NCBI RefSeq assembly: GCF_004303025.1
Contig: NZ_PJQW01000007.1
Coordinates: forward strand, 125,297-189,296
Origin: Flavobacterium sp. J27
GTDB lineage: Bacteria > Bacteroidota > Bacteroidia > Flavobacteriales > Flavobacteriaceae
Length of the DNA stretch: 64,000 bases
Reading direction: 5' to 3'
In this document: piece after piece, positions 45,337 to 53,232 of the stretch
Layout of the letters: each line of letters starts with the position of its first letter
Numbering within the stretch: the stretch's first letter is position 1
Notes under the pieces: model-generated
The model's database searches: none
What the model saw: only the letters and a program-made list of their open reading frames with translations
Told to the model about the DNA's origin: nothing
Program-made: the position numbers and the translations under genes

Positions 45337-47229
45337 TTAAAAGATGATTCTGAGCGTCGTTCCTTTAGTAGTACTATCAATATAAATAGAGCCTTTAATC
45401 ATTTTGGTACGAGATAAAATATTTTTTAAACCAATGCCTAGCTTTTGTGATGTATTCTCATTTTCATTAATTAAAGTAGTCATAGAAAGTTCTTTTGAAC
45501 CCACTCCATTGTCTTTAATGAGTAATACATAATTCTTTTTTTCTTTTCCTAGTATTATTTTTACCTGACTTGCTTTGGCATGCTTTATAATGTTAGAAAG
45601 CGATTCCTGTATAATGCGATAAACTGAAATAGCAATGTTTTCTTCAATGGTATCTGGAAAATCATACTCAAAGTTAAAATGAATGGTACTACTATCTTCT
45701 ATTTTTTGTATCATTTCTTTTATAGCAGGTACTAACCCTTTCTTGATAAAAGCATTGGGCATCATATTATGAGAAATAGTTCTAATTTCTTCATATGTTT
45801 CGTCAATAATATGAACTAGTTTTTGGTTAGATTTATCTTCTAGATTCAGACTGTTGGAACACATCATTTTTATGGCACAAATATTTTGCCCTAAACTGTC
45901 GTGTAAATCTTTTGCAATTCGAATTCGTTCTTTTTCTTGAGCGTCTATTACCGATTGAAAACGTAAATTTTCAGCTTTAATTACTATTTTTTTTGTCTTA
46001 AATTGATACCAAAGGAATAGCGATAAAATGGAAAACAGGAAAAGTAAAGAAAAGTAAAATAAGATAAATTTTCTCTTTAAATCGCTTTTGTAAATTAGAT
46101 TTTCTTTTTCATGATTCTCTTTTATTAAGGTATTAATTTTTTTTTCTTTTTCAATACTTTCATATAAAGAAGTATACTTTATTAAATAACGTTGCGCTTC
46201 TTTTTTGTCAATTTCTTCTTTTAAATTAAGGTATACTCTTAAATTTTTTAACGCTAAGTCATAATCACCTATTTTTTCATATACGCTAGCTTTAAAAAAG
46301 AGATATTCACTTTGTTCTTTTAAGTTATTTTCAAAAGGATATTCCCGAGTTAAAGCAAGGTATTTTAATGCGTTTTCTTTATCGTTTAATAAAGCATACA
46401 ATTCGGCTCCTAATTTATTAATTCGCCAAGTTTTATAATCGTGAAAAGATGAAGAATCGTTTGCTACAGCTCGATACGCTTTCTTAAAAAAGTAAGTTGC
46501 AGAATCATATTTTTTGAGATGAATGTATACATTGGCTTCTTCTTCAAGGAAATAGGAATAGGAATTTTGATAGCCATTAGAGCTTATTTCTACTCCTTTC
46601 TTAGTGTAATATAGCACATTTTTGTAATCTTTTATGGCTTTATAATAGTCGATAAAGGTTGATATCGCATTAATAGATTGCGCACTATCTTTAGATTGTA
46701 TGCTTTTAGCATAACTATTTGTAGCAATTTCAAGAGCAGAATCGTATTTTTTGAGATTCAAATACATTTTAAAGGCTAATAAATCCAGATTAAAAAGTAA
46801 GTTTGATTGTTTTGTTTTACTAAATTCTTGTTTGGCAAGTTCGTAATATTTTGTAGCTGAGGGAATGTCGTATTCGATCATGCCTATGTAGCATAATTGT
46901 TTGTACAATTTGCCCTTTATTTCAGGATTGTTATTTTGTTTGATTTTTGGAATTGCAGCTAGTAATATTTTTTTAGCTTCGTCATTATAGCTGTAATGTA
47001 AATAGGATAAACTTAGTTTATAATAGATATCTAATTGCGTGTTTGTATCAAATAAAAGAACATTTTTTAACACTGTTTCACTCAAAGTATTCGCCTCTAC
47101 AATGTGTTTTTCTTTTATTAAATGACTAATTGAGTCAATGTCTAAATACAAGGTGCTTTTATCGACGTTCGTTTGGGATAAACCAGAAAAAAAGGAGAGA
47201 ATAATCAACCAAAAAAATAATTTCTTCAT
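45337..47229 (-). CDS. TPR-containing sensor histidine kinase (NarX-type)
   Basis: A 630-aa kinase. The signal peptide (1-18) is followed by a periplasmic region of TPR-like helical repeats (about 25-370, for example YDSATYFFKKAYRAV and GDYDLALKNLRVYLNL), then one membrane helix (ILFYFSLLFLFSILSLFLWY, about 388-407). The HisKA_3 dimer domain has KERIRIAKDLHDSLGQN, whose first His is the phospho-acceptor (about residue 440). The ATPase domain ends the protein (VYRIIQESLSNIIKHAKAS, KDNGVG, LGIGLKNILSRTKMIKGSI). The NarL-type regulator at 48791 is the likely partner. Confidence 0.9.
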   Translation of the reverse strand: MKKLFFWLIILSFFSGLSQTNVDKSTLYLDIDSISHLIKEKHIVEANTLSETVLKNVLLFDTNTQLDIYYKLSLSYLHYSYNDEAKKILLAAIPKIKQNNNPEIKGKLYKQLCYIGMIEYDIPSATKYYELAKQEFSKTKQSNLLFNLDLLAFKMYLNLKKYDSALEIATNSYAKSIQSKDSAQSINAISTFIDYYKAIKDYKNVLYYTKKGVEISSNGYQNSYSYFLEEEANVYIHLKKYDSATYFFKKAYRAVANDSSSFHDYKTWRINKLGAELYALLNDKENALKYLALTREYPFENNLKEQSEYLFFKASVYEKIGDYDLALKNLRVYLNLKEEIDKKEAQRYLIKYTSLYESIEKEKKINTLIKENHEKENLIYKSDLKRKFILFYFSLLFLFSILSLFLWYQFKTKKIVIKAENLRFQSVIDAQEKERIRIAKDLHDSLGQNICAIKMMCSNSLNLEDKSNQKLVHIIDETYEEIRTISHNMMPNAFIKKGLVPAIKEMIQKIEDSSTIHFNFEYDFPDTIEENIAISVYRIIQESLSNIIKHAKASQVKIILGKEKKNYVLLIKDNGVGSKELSMTTLINENENTSQKLGIGLKNILSRTKMIKGSIYIDSTTKGTTLRIIF

Positions 47230-47424
47230 ACAATTTAGAATTATAGAATCTTGTTTACTAAATGGTCGTGAAGCAGCTTTTTTCTAGTGTAACAATTCAA
47301 AAGCATCATACAGTTGCTTTATCAATTTGAAAAGAATAAATATATAGCTTTTTTAGAGAGAACCATAAAATAATACCAAAGCTTTTGCATAAAATCAATA
47401 TTATTTTTGAAAGTGGGTACTATT

Positions 47425-47466
47425 AAAAAAGGGCTGTTAAAAGATATCTTTTAAACAGCCCTTTTA
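47425..47466. terminator. Terminator between lipoprotein and kinase genes
   Basis: GGGCTGTT and AACAGCCC arms, extended by AAAAGAT/ATCTTTT, are flanked by A and T tracts on the outside. It ends the minus-strand lipoprotein transcript, so the kinase is probably transcribed on its own. Confidence 0.88.
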
Positions 47467-47481
47467 TACTATTTTTTATTA

Positions 47482-48432
47482 TTATGGATACAGCGTTATT
47501 GTTCCGTTTGCAACCACATTACTTCCTAAACCAGAGAAGCTTACTGTGAAGTTACTACTATTGAAACTTAAGGAGCCTACAGGAGTACAAAGTCCTAAAG
47601 CGTACTGTATTTTACCATACGAACCACTATTTTTAACTGTTTTACTCTCGCTTTTAGCTTTACCAAGAGAAATGTATCCCCAATCAGAACGATCTGTACT
47701 ACTTACTGTTGAACCTGAATAGTAGATGGTTATTTTAGCACCCATTTCACCTCTTTTAGAACCCCAAAGCCAGTTTGCTGTCCAAGTTAAACTTCTCCAT
47801 TTAGATGCTAATTTAGATTGTGAATCTGTCGTATTACTTTCTTCAATTTGTGGTTTTTCCATGATGATTAAACCACCCATTACATTATCCCAAACGATAC
47901 CGTCGTTTCTATAAAAACATAAAGATTTTACTTTTTGATTTTTGATATTCCAAGTAATTTCAAGGATTTGATCATTTACTTTTACTTCATTATTAATTAC
48001 CTCTGTTATGTTTTTCTGAATATCTAATAACGCACTTCCAGTATATAAATTTTTTAATTTTCCAGCGCTTACTGATGTAGGTTGTGTAATGTCTCCTGTA
48101 GCCACAACTGTTTCTGGGCTAGATACAATTTCTTTAGATAAATTTAAAGCCTCAGTACTTTCGATTGTTCCTAAAACTGTAATTCCAACAATTTCGATGT
48201 TTTTATCGGTGTATTGTAAAAGATTGGCTTTGCTACTAGTAATTTGTTCACTAACTGGTTGTGGTAAATTTTGAGTAGATGGTGGTAACAAAGAAGCTTT
48301 TAAATTTTCAATAGAAGCTGTAGTTTGCTCTTGTGCCAAAGTAGTTTCATCATTTTCTTTTTCGCAACTCACCAGAGTTAATACGACTAAAGCTAACACT
48401 AAGTTAAGCTTGTTTAAAAAAAGTTTTTTCAT
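47482..48432 (-). CDS. Lipoprotein of unknown function
   Basis: A 316-aa lipoprotein (MKKLFLNKLNLVLALVVLTLVSC, lipid Cys23). A low-complexity stretch (about 28-75) is followed by a mixed domain (about 75-200) and a C-terminal beta-rich part. The latter reads TWTANWLWGSKRGEMGAKITIYYSG, YISLGKAKSESKTV and VGSLSFNSSNFTVSFSGLGS, ending in ITLYP. It belongs to no family that I recognise. It lies between the kinase (same strand) and its likely response regulator (divergent), so it may be a target or accessory protein of that two-component system. This is inference from position only. Confidence 0.6.
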   Translation of the reverse strand: MKKLFLNKLNLVLALVVLTLVSCEKENDETTLAQEQTTASIENLKASLLPPSTQNLPQPVSEQITSSKANLLQYTDKNIEIVGITVLGTIESTEALNLSKEIVSSPETVVATGDITQPTSVSAGKLKNLYTGSALLDIQKNITEVINNEVKVNDQILEITWNIKNQKVKSLCFYRNDGIVWDNVMGGLIIMEKPQIEESNTTDSQSKLASKWRSLTWTANWLWGSKRGEMGAKITIYYSGSTVSSTDRSDWGYISLGKAKSESKTVKNSGSYGKIQYALGLCTPVGSLSFNSSNFTVSFSGLGSNVVANGTITLYP

Positions 48433-48790
48433 GTTAATTATTGTTTATTTGTTTGGTGTAAAATTGAAGCTTTATGACGACAAAAAGAATAGTGTTAAAC
48501 CATGATTTTGCCTCATGGTTTTCCACTATAAGACCATTTTATGATAGAAATTGATTTTTAAGTTAGTGAACTACTTAAGAATAATTTCTTAACGTTAAGA
48601 TGTTTTTTTAATCATTATAAATTTGTAAAATCTCTTTGTTTTTCTTGTTAAATTGCCAAAAATCCTATAAAAAATATGAGATATATTTCTTACATTTGAG
48701 TAAAGCTTTAGTGCAATAAAAAAATATTTCTTTCTCCTGTAATTACTGCTGTTTTTAATTTAAGATTTAAAATACGTTAATCTCTAAACT
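48433..48790. other. Divergent regulatory region of lipoprotein and response-regulator genes
   Basis: 358 bp without genes. TACATTTG at 48691-48698 fits the -7 consensus for the response regulator (leader near 90 nt). No clear hairpins were found. Any promoter for the minus-strand lipoprotein is not evident by consensus, so it may depend on an activator such as the neighbouring regulator. Confidence 0.45.
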
Positions 48791-49441
48791 ATGTATAAAA
48801 GAATGTTAAAAACACTATTAGTAGATGATCATATGTTGTTTTTAGACGGTCTAGAATCTATTCTAGAATCTTATGAAGGTCTAATTTTGTTACCACCAGC
48901 TACTAGAGGAAAAGAAGCTTTAGAAATTGTTCTAAATAACGAAGTAGATTTTTTAATTACCGATTTAAACCTGCCAGATATTAGTGGTGTAGATTTGGTA
49001 CTTAAAATAAAGAAAGCGAAACCACAAATTCCTATTTTAGTTTTAAGTATGGATTGCGATAGAAGAGAGGTTAAGAGTATTTTAAATGCAGGTGCAGAAG
49101 GTTTTATGTTAAAAATTGCGGGTAAACAAGAGTTGTGTAAGGCCATACATAAAATAATTAATGGAGGAACTTATTATAGTAGTGAAATAACTGCTATTAT
49201 GATGGAAATTATAAAAAATACATCTGAGAGCAATGTACCTTCAACTTATTTAACAGCGAGAGAGATGGAAATATTAGATTTAATTTGTAAAGAATATTCT
49301 AATAAAGAAATTTCAGAAAAATTATTCATTAGTGTAAGTACAATTGAAACCCATAGAAGCAGTATGTTTTGTAAAACAGGTTCAAAAAATGTAGTAGGCT
49401 TAGTACGATATGCTGTAGAAAATGCTTTGGTTGCTTGGTAG
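48791..49441 (+). CDS. NarL/FixJ-type response regulator
   Basis: A 216-aa two-component regulator. The receiver is complete: the acidic pair in LLVDDH, phospho-acceptor Asp in LITDLNLPD (about 58), Ser in VLSMD and Lys in MLKIAG. The LuxR-type HTH follows (YLTAREMEILDLICKEYSNKEIS, then EKLFISVSTIETHRSSMFCKTG; about 152-200). The start could also be ATG at 48803 (MLKTLLVDDH). The HisKA_3 kinase at 45337-47229 is the natural partner, as both belong to the NarX/NarL class and frame the same lipoprotein. Confidence 0.9.
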   Translation: MYKRMLKTLLVDDHMLFLDGLESILESYEGLILLPPATRGKEALEIVLNNEVDFLITDLNLPDISGVDLVLKIKKAKPQIPILVLSMDCDRREVKSILNAGAEGFMLKIAGKQELCKAIHKIINGGTYYSSEITAIMMEIIKNTSESNVPSTYLTAREMEILDLICKEYSNKEISEKLFISVSTIETHRSSMFCKTGSKNVVGLVRYAVENALVAW

Positions 49442-49506
49442 TTGAAGTTATTACCAAAAAAAAGGAATAAAAACACATTAGATTTATTTTAGCTGAAATA
49501 AATTGG

Positions 49507-49514
49507 TATTTTTG
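49507..49514 (+). promoter_or_regulatory. Promoter -7 box of tRNA-Arg
   Basis: TATTTTTG fits TAnnTTTG, and the tRNA begins 15 nt past the last G. Confidence 0.6.
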
Positions 49515-49528
49515 TATTCAAATAAATT

Positions 49529-49602
49529 GGCTCCGTAGTTCAACTGGATAGAATATCAGATTTCGGCTCTGAGGGTTGGGGGTTCGAATCCCTTCGGGGT
49601 CA
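49529..49602 (+). tRNA. tRNA-Arg (TCG)
   Basis: A 74-nt cloverleaf. Acceptor GGCTCCG/CGGGGTC (two G.T pairs), D arm GTTC/GAAT, anticodon stem TCAGA/TCTGA around TTTCGGC with anticodon TCG, and T loop TTCGAAT. No CCA is encoded. It lies at the border between the conserved dcw/two-component part and the accessory region that leads to the injection-system locus. Confidence 0.94.
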
Positions 49603-49606
49603 CTTA

Positions 49607-49651
49607 AAAAAAAGCCTTAAATCGTTGTTTTTAATGGTTTAAGGCTTTTTT
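49607..49651 (+). terminator. Terminator of tRNA-Arg
   Basis: An A-tract with AGCCTTAAA (49613-49621) pairs with TTTAAGGCT (49638-49646), followed by TTTTT. Confidence 0.88.
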
Positions 49652-49890
49652 GTTTTTTGTTTTAGCCGACATTAGCTAGCAATTAACTTGTTTTATAAAG
49701 AACTCGTGCCATACTCTTTATATTTTTTAAATAAGATTCTTAATTTCCATACATTTACAGAATTGAAGTCTATATGAGTAGCTGTAACCTTATGTTTTTT
49801 CAAGTTTAACCATATAATTAATTTCTACATTTATAATTAAGATTGGAGAGAAGTTCATTACTGGAAGAATCAGAACCAAATTGTGATATG

Positions 49891-50976
49891 TTAGTTTGAA
49901 AAGCACGGTAAAACATCTTCCTTAAAATAAGGTTCCTGATTTACCCAAAACATATAATTAATTTTTAAAAAATCTTTTGCAAAGGCATGTAACAAAGGAA
50001 CAAGATTAGTTCTTGTGTTAGAGGCAACATCAGTCTGTTCATTGTAATCGTGATCAGCACCTGTTTTTCCAATATAATTTCCATCCTGAATGGCTATCCC
50101 AAGCGGCACGGAAAATTTATTTTCATGCATTTGAGCTAACGCATGATTTAATTGTGCTTTTCTAGTAACCATTAAATCGGGACAGCCAAGGCCTACACCA
50201 ATTTTTTCCCCATATTCGTAAATACTTTTTAAATATTCTTTATCATTAAAAGGAAGCCATTCTCCAGGTATAAAATTTGCATATATCATGGTTGTAGAAA
50301 TTGGAAACGCCTTTTTGAGAGCCAACATATTATTTTTTAAGCCCTGTACATATCCTTCTTCTGTGAAACTAGAATCATTTTCATAGCTTACACCAATAGC
50401 AGTTTCCTGAAGGTTAATACCTTCAATTCTACTGTCTAATTTATTGCCCAAAGCCATAATTAGTAAAGCAAAACGTTCCTGAACCTTTATATTCCATCTT
50501 TTAGCTGTCCATCCTTCAGGTTTCCCGTTATCATCATATTGTAAAACTGCTCCGTTATCATATTCTCGGGTAGTTAAATAATTAGGTACAGCGTTATAAT
50601 CTGTGTTAAAGGTTGCATCCTGTAACTGTATAAAAAGTTTTTTCTTGTATTTTTCTAAATAAGCTATATCTTCTTCAATTCTAGTAAAATCATATTGTCC
50701 CTTTTCAGGTTCCAAGTCTTTCCAAGCGTACATAATCTGTGCGCCTTCAAATCTTGGATGGAAGAGTAATGGATGATTAATGATAGATTCCCTATCCTGA
50801 GCAAAATAAACAAAATGATGTATACTATCCTTAAGGACAGGGCAAGTGGTACTCCAATATTTTTTATGAGCATCCTTATACTTTTCAGAAGTATTTTGCC
50901 ATTTTTGTGCATTTACTATTATAGTGAAAAATGACATGCACGTCATACAAATACTTTTTGATAGATTTTTTCTCAT
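49891..50976 (-). CDS. Exported glycoside-hydrolase-like TIM-barrel protein
   Basis: A 361-aa protein with a signal peptide (about 1-23, ending IVNAQ). GAQIMYAWKDLEPEKGQYDFTRIEEDIAYL (here split: AQIMYAWKDLEPEKGQYDF, about 79-97) is the first-strand pattern of clan A glycoside hydrolases such as GH42/GH5 relatives. LFIQLQDATF, GINLQETAIG with a candidate acid/base Glu, and STTMIYANFIPGEW fit later barrel strands. I cannot place it in a numbered family. It is divergent from the marR-like gene. Substrate unknown. Confidence 0.6.
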   Translation of the reverse strand: MRKNLSKSICMTCMSFFTIIVNAQKWQNTSEKYKDAHKKYWSTTCPVLKDSIHHFVYFAQDRESIINHPLLFHPRFEGAQIMYAWKDLEPEKGQYDFTRIEEDIAYLEKYKKKLFIQLQDATFNTDYNAVPNYLTTREYDNGAVLQYDDNGKPEGWTAKRWNIKVQERFALLIMALGNKLDSRIEGINLQETAIGVSYENDSSFTEEGYVQGLKNNMLALKKAFPISTTMIYANFIPGEWLPFNDKEYLKSIYEYGEKIGVGLGCPDLMVTRKAQLNHALAQMHENKFSVPLGIAIQDGNYIGKTGADHDYNEQTDVASNTRTNLVPLLHAFAKDFLKINYMFWVNQEPYFKEDVLPCFSN

Positions 50977-51071
50977 TTAATTATATAATAAATAGGTTAG
51001 ACATAAAACACAATTTTTCTGCGTTTTCTTAAAAAAAAATCAAAGTTATTTTTTTTATTGGATATATCAAT

Positions 51072-51090
51072 TATATTTGTGTCAAATATA
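51072..51090 (+). promoter_or_regulatory. Perfect palindrome over the marR promoter (operator candidate)
   Basis: TATATTTG-TGT-CAAATATA, 8-bp perfect arms around 3 nt. The left arm is itself the -7 box TATATTTG (51072-51079) and the predicted start site falls in the right arm. MarR dimers typically bind such 16-20 bp palindromes in their own promoter, so autorepression is very plausible. Confidence 0.78.
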
Positions 51091-51096
51091 TTCATT

Positions 51097-51543
51097 ATGG
51101 ATTTTGTAACCCCTACTAAAACTGTTTTATATACCATAGAAAAAACAATTAAAGAATATCGAAAGTTCGCCCAGATAAATATTTCTAAAAAAGTTAGTAA
51201 TATAACTATAGATCAGGCACTGGTACTTTTACTTATCAATGAAAATCCTGACTCCAACCAAAAAGAATTAGCCCACCTGATTTTTAAAGATTACGCTTCA
51301 ATGACAAGAATAATCGAATTACTTGTTAAACGGGGATATTTAGAAAGAACCACAAATGTGACAGATAGGAGAAGGCATAATTTAATCTTAACAAAAAAGG
51401 GTAAGCATACTATTGAGGTTATAACCCCAATTATTGAAAGTAATAGGAAGGAAGCGCTAGCTGGATTATTGGAAAAACAAATAGCAGAATTGCATAATAC
51501 ACTACATATGATTATTAATAACTGTACAAAACCTGCCCAATGA
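51097..51543 (+). CDS. MarR family transcriptional regulator
   Basis: A 148-aa winged-helix regulator. The helical dimer part (MDFVTPTKTVLYTIEKTIK) is followed by the DNA-binding core ITIDQALVLLLINENPDSNQ, KELAHLIFKDYASMTRIIELLVKRGYLERT split around the recognition helix, and the wing TDRRRHNLILTKKG. The ATG at 51097 is chosen; an in-frame TTG at 51058 lies upstream of the promoter box. Its stop overlaps the start of the next gene (ATGA), so the two form an operon. A palindromic operator sits on the promoter. Confidence 0.9.
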   Translation: MDFVTPTKTVLYTIEKTIKEYRKFAQINISKKVSNITIDQALVLLLINENPDSNQKELAHLIFKDYASMTRIIELLVKRGYLERTTNVTDRRRHNLILTKKGKHTIEVITPIIESNRKEALAGLLEKQIAELHNTLHMIINNCTKPAQ

Positions 51544-52973
51544 AAAAACTAATTATAATCTTCGCAATTATTGTTTTCTCTTATTGCACCCCGAAAAAAG
51601 AAAACAGAAATCCAACAGATAAAATAACTGAAATTGAAAATTACCTTGAAGCATTAAATAAAAAGGAGATTTTTAGTGGGGCTGTTTTAATAGCGAAAAA
51701 CGATTCTGTTATTTTCCAAAAAGCATATGGTTATGCCAATCTTAACCATAAAATCCCTAATAGTTTAAACACAAAATTCAACATTGCTTCTATGGGTAAA
51801 ATGTTTACCGGAGTAGCCATAATGCAATTAGTGCAGGAAGGAATTTTATCAGTGAATGACAAAGTAGGGAAATTTTTACCAGAATATCCTAATAACTTGG
51901 TGAGAGATTCGGTGAGTATTCATCAATTACTTACCCATACAAGTGGGTTGCCAGATTTTATGACACCTGAGTATTATGAATCTTCTAAGGATAAATATAG
52001 AAAATTAACAGACTTTTCTCGTCTCTACCAGTCTAAAGAATTGGCATACCCTTCTGGAACTCGATTCGTTTATTGTAACTCCGATTACTTGGTTTTAGGG
52101 CTTATTATTGAGAAGGTAACTGGATTGACCTTCGATCAATATCTAGAAAAAAATATTTACGGGAAAGCTGTAATGACCAATACGGGAAATTATATGCGGG
52201 ATCATGTTATCGAAAATATGGCAGTAGGTTATACGCATTCTAACATTTATCCCGAAAAGTTAATGAACAATATATATGTAAGTACAGTTTCCGGTGGGCC
52301 TGCAGGAGGAGAGTATTCAACGTTAAATGATATTTTTAATTTTTCAAAAGGAATAAAAAATAATTTATTTCTTAATCCATACAACACTGAAATTTTAATA
52401 ACTGGTAAAGTAGACGATAACACCTATGCATATGGATTTACCGATATTAAGACCAACAATCACAGAATAATTGGACATAGCGGAGGGCATTTAGGTGTAG
52501 CTTGTGAACTAAGGATGTTTGAAGATATAGGTTATACGGTTATAATTTTAACGAACAGGGATGCTGAAGATGGTTTTTTGGATGCGCGTTACTTTATACA
52601 AAAGCAATTAACTGGATCTACGCCGTCTATAGAGAGTTATTATAACACAAAAAGTATCGTAGAATCCATACTTAAAAAACAGGATTCCTTAAAGCAAGAA
52701 GTAATTTTAAAGAATCACAATTTAAGGGAAGATATGATAAATGTTGAAGGCTATCATCAGCTTTCTATAGGGAATTATGATATTGCGATAACATTATTTA
52801 AACTGGCTACTACAGAATTTCCAGAGTCGTCCAATGCATTTGATAGTTTAGGTGAAGCTTATATGGTATCAGGAGACACACTAAAAGCAATAAAAGCTTA
52901 TGAAAAGAGCTTATACCTTGATACTTTAAACATCAACGCAACAGAAAAACTTCGAGTATTGAAAACAAAGTAA
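51540..52973 (+). CDS. Serine hydrolase (class C beta-lactamase-like) lipoprotein with C-terminal TPR
   Basis: A 477-aa lipoprotein (IIVFSYC, lipid Cys17). The beta-lactamase/PBP4-like domain (about 32-355) has SxxK in IASMGKMFTG (Ser about 84), YxN in YCNSD and HSG in GHSGGHLGV. After a helical linker, a TPR-like end (about 405-470) shows YDIAITLFKLATTEFPESSN and DSLGEAYMVSGDTLKAIKAYEKSL. The family includes D-aminopeptidases and esterases; a true beta-lactamase is not implied. Co-transcribed with the MarR regulator. Confidence 0.87.
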   Translation: MKKLIIIFAIIVFSYCTPKKENRNPTDKITEIENYLEALNKKEIFSGAVLIAKNDSVIFQKAYGYANLNHKIPNSLNTKFNIASMGKMFTGVAIMQLVQEGILSVNDKVGKFLPEYPNNLVRDSVSIHQLLTHTSGLPDFMTPEYYESSKDKYRKLTDFSRLYQSKELAYPSGTRFVYCNSDYLVLGLIIEKVTGLTFDQYLEKNIYGKAVMTNTGNYMRDHVIENMAVGYTHSNIYPEKLMNNIYVSTVSGGPAGGEYSTLNDIFNFSKGIKNNLFLNPYNTEILITGKVDDNTYAYGFTDIKTNNHRIIGHSGGHLGVACELRMFEDIGYTVIILTNRDAEDGFLDARYFIQKQLTGSTPSIESYYNTKSIVESILKKQDSLKQEVILKNHNLREDMINVEGYHQLSIGNYDIAITLFKLATTEFPESSNAFDSLGEAYMVSGDTLKAIKAYEKSLYLDTLNINATEKLRVLKTK

Positions 52974-53232
52974 GGAGATGACAAATAAAAACAATTGTTC
53001 TCATCTAACTCCCGATGGGATTTAAATTATAAGAAACAAAATGTTGAAGTATTGATTTTACTTTTATTTTTAATTTCCTAAATGAATAAAAATTAATTAC
53101 TTTACTATTTATATTTCTTATCTTAATTAATTTCCATGTTTCTATCTGTAAAAAGTAATTTAGCTTCAATTGTTTTTGAAAGATTTCGTTTTTTTATGTC
53201 CACTGTAATATAGTAAGTTTATAGTTTTAATT

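Noticed and set aside
51540..52973. Antibiotic-resistance beta-lactamase
   Set aside because: Only the general SxxK, YxN and HSG motifs of the wide serine hydrolase family are visible, with a TPR extension; no basis for a resistance claim.
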